Of a stretch of 64,000 bases of DNA, positions 59,801 to 64,000 are shown piece by piece. Location: the NCBI GenBank assembly GCA_947650365.1, contig OX393551.1, positions 92,354,697 through 92,418,696 of the forward strand, given 5' to 3'. A program made the position numbers and the translations under genes. Positions within the stretch are counted from its first letter, which is position 1. The number at the start of each line of letters is the position of its first letter. The notes under the pieces were generated by a model. That model had not been told where the DNA came from. It saw only the letters and a program-made list of their open reading frames with translations, and did no database searches. This DNA comes from Chamaelirium japonicum. Lineage: Eukaryota > Streptophyta > Magnoliopsida > Liliales > Melanthiaceae.

Positions 59801-60206
59801 GACATATGGATCGGAAGCAATACTCCCAACAGAGAATATATCTAGTACTTTGAAGACCAAAGCTGTTGAAGAAGGAGTCAATGAAGAACTTCGGATCAAT
59901 GATCTAGACTTCTCTGAAGAACTACGAGATCTAGCATCACTTCCTGTGGCCAAATATCAACAGAAGATCAAAAGAGCCTATGACAAGAAAGTCCACAAGA
60001 GACAGTTCCCAGTGGGTAGTTTAGTTCTCAGAGCAGTTTTCTACAATACCAAAGAGCACAGCAGTGGAAAGCTTGCTCCCAACTGGGAAGGTCCATATAT
60101 CATTGAGTCAGTTGGAGGCAAAGGTTCTTACAGACTGATCACACCAGAAGGAGATAGATTGCCTCGAGCTTGGAATTCTAGACACCTCAAGTTGTTCTAT
60201 CCATAA
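56826..60206 (+). CDS. Pol of element 3: RT, RNase H, aRNase H, integrase
   Basis: The frame continues from the TAG; the first internal Met is at 56979, giving 1075 codons from there, and residues are numbered from it. RT has VCIDFTNLNKACPKDPFPMP, MPFGLKNAGSTYQR and YVDD (192-195). The Ty3-type RNase H (about 335-450) keeps VTDQAI and TEKVIL but has SEHSLK where Asp is normal, so it looks inactive. A second RNase H (about 500-630) has YTDGAS (Asp 503), NNEAEYEAL, YSDSQL and NREADALANA, the extra archaeal-type domain of Tat elements. Integrase has the H-H and CEPC zinc ligands, catalytic Asp 798, Asp 858 and Glu 894 (D,D-35-E) and a GPY module (NWEGPY). There is no chromodomain. The protein copies RNA to DNA and inserts it. 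No frameshift was seen. Confidence 0.95.
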   Translation, partial: QSKEIPLTEPPPIEWEASPSIEEIIPINIGSGDLPRQTFIGTGLSDAEAQDMVSFLQSNIDVFAWCFEDMPGINPDDACHRLAIKEEVKPVKQKPRTIRPELQIAVQEEITKLLAAGFIREVEYPTWISNIVAVPKKNGKVRVCIDFTNLNKACPKDPFPMPRIDRLVDATAGHELLSFMDGYSGYNQIPLHADDQEKTCFVTSRGLYCYNVMPFGLKNAGSTYQRLVTKMFEDQIGRNVEVYVDDLLTKSSVRSKHLSDLAETFQVLRKYRMKLNPAKCAFGVQSGKFLGHLVTRRGIEANPDQIRAIIDMPSPTNRKEVQRLTGRLAALNRFISKSSDKCKPLFDKLRKADTSGWSPTCEEAFQSIKKYLVQAPILTAPLPKEDLWLYLAVTDQAISAVLVSRREGIEHPVYYISHTLLPAETRYSKTEKVILALLTASRRLQPYFVSHQITVISEHSLKDIIDKAGRAGRMTKWVIEMSALAIQFESRTSIKGQAIADFLADFPVEDPITWEEDVDLRLEDEDTPPINPATKIDPSLEVISATPPWKLYTDGASSSIGSGTGIVLISPELDHLQKATLLGFNATNNEAEYEALISGLEMAESLGVDRIIIYSDSQLIIRQINGEYTAREERMQLYLALVRRLQQRFTSAEFIQIPRAENREADALANAASVLGDSLGGRQIQIDYQEVPKTIPDQQILTTTKGSGGGDQLEDWRRPIFDFFKHGKMPEDPNQARRLQRKLPCYILQGEDLYFKSHNGMLLKCLGPEQAQSILIDIHSRACGNHSGGRSLEAKTKLQGYYWPIMAKDAQQVVQRCEPCQRHARAIHLPADELHQLSSSWPFHQWGLDFLGPFPPTPSKKKYLLLATDYFTKWVEAVPLFRETDDEVIKFIRHNIFSRFGTPQVLVADNGAQFDSDKFREFCLNNGIKLFYSTPRYPQCNGQAEASNRAILDILKKKLNDKKGLWEQVLPEVLWGYRTTPRRSTGFSPFRLTYGSEAILPTENISSTLKTKAVEEGVNEELRINDLDFSEELRDLASLPVAKYQQKIKRAYDKKVHKRQFPVGSLVLRAVFYNTKEHSSGKLAPNWEGPYIIESVGGKGSYRLITPEGDRLPRAWNSRHLKLFYP

Positions 60207-60289
60207 TGTAAATTCTGTGATGAATAAAGCTCTCTTTCAAATGTTCAAGTGTATAAGTGTTCTGATTTTCAATCCAAGTTCTGAAGCAG

Positions 60290-60640
60290 TTTCAAGTTAT
60301 CCATATTCAAATTACCAGGTCTTTTAACAAGTTTGGGTGTTAGGGTTGCGACCCAACCCCTTACTAGCAAATGTTAAAAACTGACCATTTTCAAGTTACC
60401 AGGTCTTAACATGTTTGGGTGTTAGAGTTGCGACTCGACCCCTTACTAGCGAATGTTAAACTAACCTTCGAAATTCAATATCCAATTTCAATCAATTCGA
60501 TATCGTCTAACAGGTTTGGGAGTTTGAGTTGCGACTCGACCCCTTACATTCAAATGTTATTCGAATTCAAATTCAATTTTCAAAGTTACAAGTTTGGGTG
60601 ATTGAGTAGCGACTCAACCCCTTACATTCAAGTATATGCG
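60290..60640 (+). repeat. Convergent-spacer repeats of element 3 with covarying hairpins
   Basis: Four diverged units of about 80-100 bp share AAGTTACCAGGTCTT..AACA, GTTTGGGTG and CCCCTTAC. Each has a short hairpin: GGGT-TGCG-ACCC (60343-60354), GAGT-TGCG-ACTC (60425-60436 and 60526-60537) and TTGAGT-AGCG-ACTCAA (60602-60617). They are homologous to the 107-bp repeats of elements 1 and 2, where on this strand the hairpin is TCGTGT-TGCG-ACACGA. They lie between the pol stop (60206) and the antisense-gene stop (60845). Confidence 0.85.
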
Positions 60641-61372
60641 TATTCAACTTACGTTCAAATGTATGAATACTCAATCATGTCAAATAGCATTCCAGAACTC
60701 AACATTCAAAGACATTCAACTCAAAAGAAGTGCAAGTTTCAAATACCAAAAAGATGTCTTCTATTATCATCAAAATATGTCAGATACAAGGAGCTGTTAC
60801 ATTTCAAAAATTTACAAGTACAACAACAAAGAAGAAGAAAAGTCTCAGGGCTTGGCCACACTCTTCGCATGCGACTTCTCCCCTTCAGATCCAGGACGAG
60901 CTTTACTCGCCACTGATGCCTTGGAGGATCGGACGCTAGCTACATGAGTCCTGAGCGCTTCTGCTGCCTTCTCTGCTGTTTCCTTGTAAACCTTGCACTC
61001 TGACAGCGCATGCTCCAGTGCCTTCTTGGAAGTCTCCTCTCTGGCAGTGAAGGCAGCGTGCTGAGTAGCAAGTTGTTGCTTCAGCTCTTGAATTTCGATG
61101 GTGCGGCCACAGGACACGTCCTCAACCTTGGAGAGTCGAGTCTTCAAGGATTCGAGCTCGTGACTCTGTGCCTCACACCGATCCTTCAGCCCCTTAATCT
61201 CCAGCTTTCCCTTGCGAAGTTCCTCAATCTTGGATTTGAGAGAGGCTTTCTTCGAAGTCAGGAGCTCTCTCAGCTCATCTCTCTCCACGGTCAACTAATT
61301 TATTTCAGCTACAGCTTCTTTTGCTCCCGCCCTCATGGAGAGTTTGGTTGCAACATTCATAAGTGCTGAGTT

Positions 61373-61448
61373 CTGCAAAAGAACAAAAGAGTTGAATTAT
61401 TCTGAAGAAAGATACGATTCAAATGATCGATCAAGCAGATGCACCTAC
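61373..61448 (-). other. Intron 2 of the element 3 antisense gene
   Basis: The 76-bp intron begins GTAGGTGC and ends TTTTGCAG. It is phase 0, as in element 1. Confidence 0.83.
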
Positions 61449-61585
61449 CAACAGGTTAATTCTATCGAAAGCTTCATCCAAAGTGGCACTCGGAAGGTTG
61501 ATGAGTTTTCTGATCGCAGCAGTGGGGCGGTTAATATCAACGTCACCCAAGTTTTTTATTGTTGGAGTCAATCCAGCAGGCGCAC

Positions 61586-61666
61586 CTGCAATCAAAGGGA
61601 ATCAAAGTGTTAGATTATTTTCGAACTTCAGAGACAAGACATTCAAAGCAAGTTAAGTTCAATTAC
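61586..61666 (-). other. Intron 1 of the element 3 antisense gene
   Basis: The 81-bp intron begins GTAATTG and ends GATTGCAG. A CTAAC branch-type motif (61613-61609) lies 24 nt before the acceptor end. Position and phase 1 match element 1. Confidence 0.83.
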
Positions 61667-63701
61667 CTGATGTTTCGACCCTCGGCTCTTTGCCCTTCCG
61701 ACGATCAGAGCCACTCTGAGGAGTCGATTTCTCCTGAATCGGGGTTGGCGCTGGTTGAGGTTGAGGAGCCCCATCGCCCACTCGACTTCCCCTCTCCAAA
61801 TTAGCAGGGGGGGAAGCATTCCTGGGAGGTGAGGCTCTCTCTTCTTGCGACCCGCCTGGCTGGATGAGCCCGGCCACCATGGCCTCCACCTCGTTGAGCA
61901 GAGAGTGAGAGGGAGGAGGGGGTTGCTCAACCTCTACACCCCCACTCATTGTCGCTCCCTCAATGCGAAGAGCGTCGGGGGGGATTTGATCAAGAGGCAT
62001 GGGGTTGCTTCCAACCCCAGCACTCTTCGATAGTTTAATTTTGAAGCGCATCGGCCTCTTCAATTCGTCAAATTTGTAGGTGGGAACCACCTTTTTGCCG
62101 TCGCCTTCTGTGTCGAGAATTTCCTCCATCTGACGGGCTTTAACCTCGTCAATGGGAATAGGGATCAAGTCCTCCCCCGTTGCACCACCAGTGGGGGTGG
62201 GAGGAATTTCTTCCTCACCACCCCCATTCTCACCATCCCCACTGGAGGGGGTAGAAGACGGATCGTCCTCGCCGTCCCCGTCCTCGTCTTCGTCATTGCC
62301 ACTGATGTTGTGGCTGACATTCTCTGTCTCTTCTTCTTCTTCTTTATTCTTCTTCCTTTCTTCTTCCTCTTTGTTCTTCTTCCCTTCATCTTCATCTTCC
62401 TTAGGCTTGACGAGAGTTTTTCGTTTCTTCTTCACGGGGCCCCTTTGGAGCACCAACTTCTCATCCAAGGTAGGCAATCGATGCCTTGCAGTGTAAATCT
62501 TCTTCTCGGCCCGAATCTTTTGAATGATCTTACCCGACTGAGGGTCCTCCTCATAGTCCGAGTATAGGACTTCGTTGTCCTCGTACCTGTCCTTTGATCT
62601 GTGGAGGAGATTGGCCTTGCCATATCTCACAGGACAGTTAGAAAACTGTTTCCACGACCTGGTTCCACAGGTTAGCTCGAGGAACAAGTTATCTATGGCT
62701 CCAGCCCTCTCAGAATTCCAGGCGAAGATGCCTCCAGCGCTGTACATTTTCACCGCCTCGTGCACGCTGTCTCGGGGGGTGTCGGGCACTGACATGGACG
62801 TCCAGGCGCCAGATACAGAAATAGGCCAGTCCGTGTACAACTTGTCCGAAGGGACTGTATCGGTGAGCGGGCGCAGGGGAGATACTCCAGTCAAATTATA
62901 GAAAGGGCTGTCCTTCCTGTAATTCCATCGATAATGAAAGAAGAAGTATCCGAGCTCAATCCTGGCAGGTTCACCTTCCGGGATACTGGAGTAACAGGCC
63001 CTCAAGTCCTCTTGAAAATCTGATTCCACCCGGCAGAACGCATAGATGATTCGCCAGGCGTTCCCAGTGACTTACCCCGGGCAAAGGCCAGATGTATTCA
63101 GTAGTCTTGCAGCGAAGGGTGGCAGAGGCAGACGTAGGCCGCAGTTCATTTGGCCGATGGTCACGATGGTTCCCATGACCTTCTCGTTGCTGGCAAAACT
63201 GGTGAAGACGGTCTTCTTGTCGATGCCGAAAGCCGTCTGGATGCTAGGGAGTGAAGGCTGCGCTCCCTTCCCTTCAGTGAAATAAGAGAGAAGTGCTTGC
63301 CACTTCTTTCTCTTCGTATCTGTGAACTCACCACCAACATTGTACATGTACTCCGTCTCCTCTGTCAGGGGCATAAGCGGACCCAGAACAAACTTCACTT
63401 TGGGGATGAATTCTGACCTTGATGGCGCTGAGGCAAAACCTACCCCTTGGTGCCTCTTGCCCAGTTGGCCCAGTTCAACGAGAGCAGCCTTGCCTTTGCC
63501 ACGGCCCCTCGGAGGAGATTGAACCTCGACAATTTCCTTCCCCTTTCTCTTCGAGGGAGCTGTACCGGACTTCTTCGAACTGCCAGATGAAGCCATTGGA
63601 CCGATCGAACGAGAACAAGAACAAGAGCAGAAATCAGGAGAACAAGGGTCTGGACTTCGAAAAATTTTGGAAGCGTGAGGCGAAATGACAGCCAGGAAAA
63701 A

Positions 63702-63789
63702 CTTTTGTACCCAGGGTAAAACAGGTGCGCAAATCGAGAAGACACGTGTCTTCACCATATCAAATCGCGTGTTTTTGTAGGTACACGTG
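63702..63789 (-). promoter_or_regulatory. Promoter of the element 3 antisense gene
   Basis: G-boxes CACGTG lie at 63743-63748 (inside AGACACGTGTCT) and 63784-63789 (TACACGTGGC on the + strand). Where element 1 has TATATAAG, this copy has TACAAAAG (63709-63702), so the TATA box is weakened. The flanking sequence is closely similar to 26210-26310 of element 1. Confidence 0.6.
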
Positions 63790-64000
63790 GCATCCATCCG
63801 TAGCAAGCGCAAAACCAGGCGAACAGTCGCGACCAGGCGAAACGTCGGACCTACCGGTCCACATGAACCAACGGTCCAAGCAAGCCACCGGTCTGGGTAA
63901 ACCGGACCGCCGGTTCAAAGCAACCATCAAGTCAACCAAGGATTCAAAACAAGAAGAATCAAGCTCCATCAATGTTCAAAACTCTGCCAAAATATCGGAG
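63790..64000 (-). other. Upstream region of the element 3 antisense gene
   Basis: This stretch is homologous, in reverse complement, to 26037-26216 of element 1, including the GGACCGGTGG-type words. A short open frame (63972-63760) is partly matched by one in element 1 but with frame changes in the middle, so I read it as non-coding promoter-distal DNA. The W-box array expected next lies outside the window. Confidence 0.5.

Larger units (their letters stand above)
60845..63596 (-). pseudogene. Antisense gene (aORF) of element 3, PF04195-like, three exons
   Basis: The ATG at 63596 begins MASSGSSKKSG. Exon 1 is 63596-61667, exon 2 is 61585-61449 and exon 3 is 61372-60845. Exon 1 (1930 bp) and exon 2 (137 bp) have exactly the same lengths as in element 1, and splice phases match. 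Exon 1 holds GLRLPLPPFAARLLN and WRIIYAFCRV, a PVKKKRK nuclear-localisation-like segment, an acidic and Ser-rich tract and proline-rich linkers. Exon 3 is a coiled coil (ELREL...SKIEELRKG...LESLKTRLSKVE). Two stops break it: TAA at 63074-63072, where element 1 has CAA, and TAG at 61297-61295. The conserved part resembles the plant 'putative gypsy type transposon' family (PF04195). Function is unknown; a chromatin or regulatory role is only a guess from the nuclear signal and coiled coil. Confidence 0.85.
53470..64000 (+). mobile_element. Element 3: near-complete Tat-like Ty3/gypsy element with antisense gene (3' end outside window)
   Basis: The 5' LTR (53470-54209) is followed by the PBS, gag-protease (54357-56825), pol (56826-60206), a repeat spacer and the antisense gene (60845-63596, minus). 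Pol order is RT, a degenerate RNase H, an archaeal-type RNase H, then integrase without a chromodomain, which is diagnostic of the plant Tat lineage. At least 10.5 kb lies within the window; the promoter-distal part, PPT and 3' LTR are missing from view. Stops at 54456, 56823, 61297 and 63074 (first base) suggest a largely intact copy that is starting to decay. The five bases before the LTR are GGATC and should recur after the 3' LTR. Confidence 0.92.

Noticed and set aside
1-64000. tRNA or rRNA genes
   Set aside because: I saw no cloverleaf with A- and B-box sequences and no rRNA motif. The only tRNA-related sequences are the three primer binding sites.

Overview
The window is repeat-rich plant nuclear heterochromatin. 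The evidence is Ty3/gypsy retrotransposons of plant type (Tat-like with a second RNase H, plus an Athila-like fragment), plant TATA boxes, GT-AG introns, and heavy C-to-T decay as expected of methylated DNA. I cannot name the species. No host single-copy gene, tRNA, rRNA or CRISPR array was recognised. More than half of the window (1-23457, 35763-41971, 48831-53469) is one short satellite with a 23-bp monomer (core GAATTAGAATGG, linker ATCGTACGAATG) and a 28-bp variant. It flips orientation at least two dozen times, often at perfect palindromes. In the right half it forms a higher-order repeat of about 2.55 kb.

Three members of one LTR-retrotransposon family are present. Element 1 (24214-32941, minus strand, TSD CATGG) has 709-bp LTRs, a decayed gag and almost no pol, and carries a spliced antisense gene (aORF). 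It sits inside an older non-satellite segment (23458-24213 plus 32942-35762) that includes an Athila-like protease fragment. Element 2 (41972-48830, minus strand, TSD AATTC) has LTRs of 939 and 953 bp and no coding capacity: its interior is tandem repeats plus unrecognised sequence. Element 3 (53470 to beyond 64000, plus strand) has a 740-bp 5' LTR, a near-complete gag-protease and RT-RNase H-aRNase H-integrase reading frame, and the aORF on the opposite strand. Its 3' LTR lies outside the window.

The family layout is 5' LTR, PBS, gag-pro, TAG, pol, a tandem-repeat spacer, the convergent aORF, its promoter, an array of W-box palindromes and hairpins, PPT, 3' LTR. The last three are seen in elements 1 and 2. 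The aORF encodes a protein of about 865-871 residues resembling the plant 'putative gypsy type transposon' domain (Pfam PF04195), with a nuclear localisation signal, an acidic tract and a C-terminal coiled coil. Its three-exon structure is conserved in both copies.

The most interesting structures are the intron-containing antisense gene, covarying hairpins in the convergent spacer and in the W-box array, a TMV-type readthrough context (UAG CAA UCA) at the pro/pol boundary, the coding-free element 2 that must have moved in trans, and the inverted, higher-order satellite. All assignments come from reading the sequence by eye; no database search or folding program was run.
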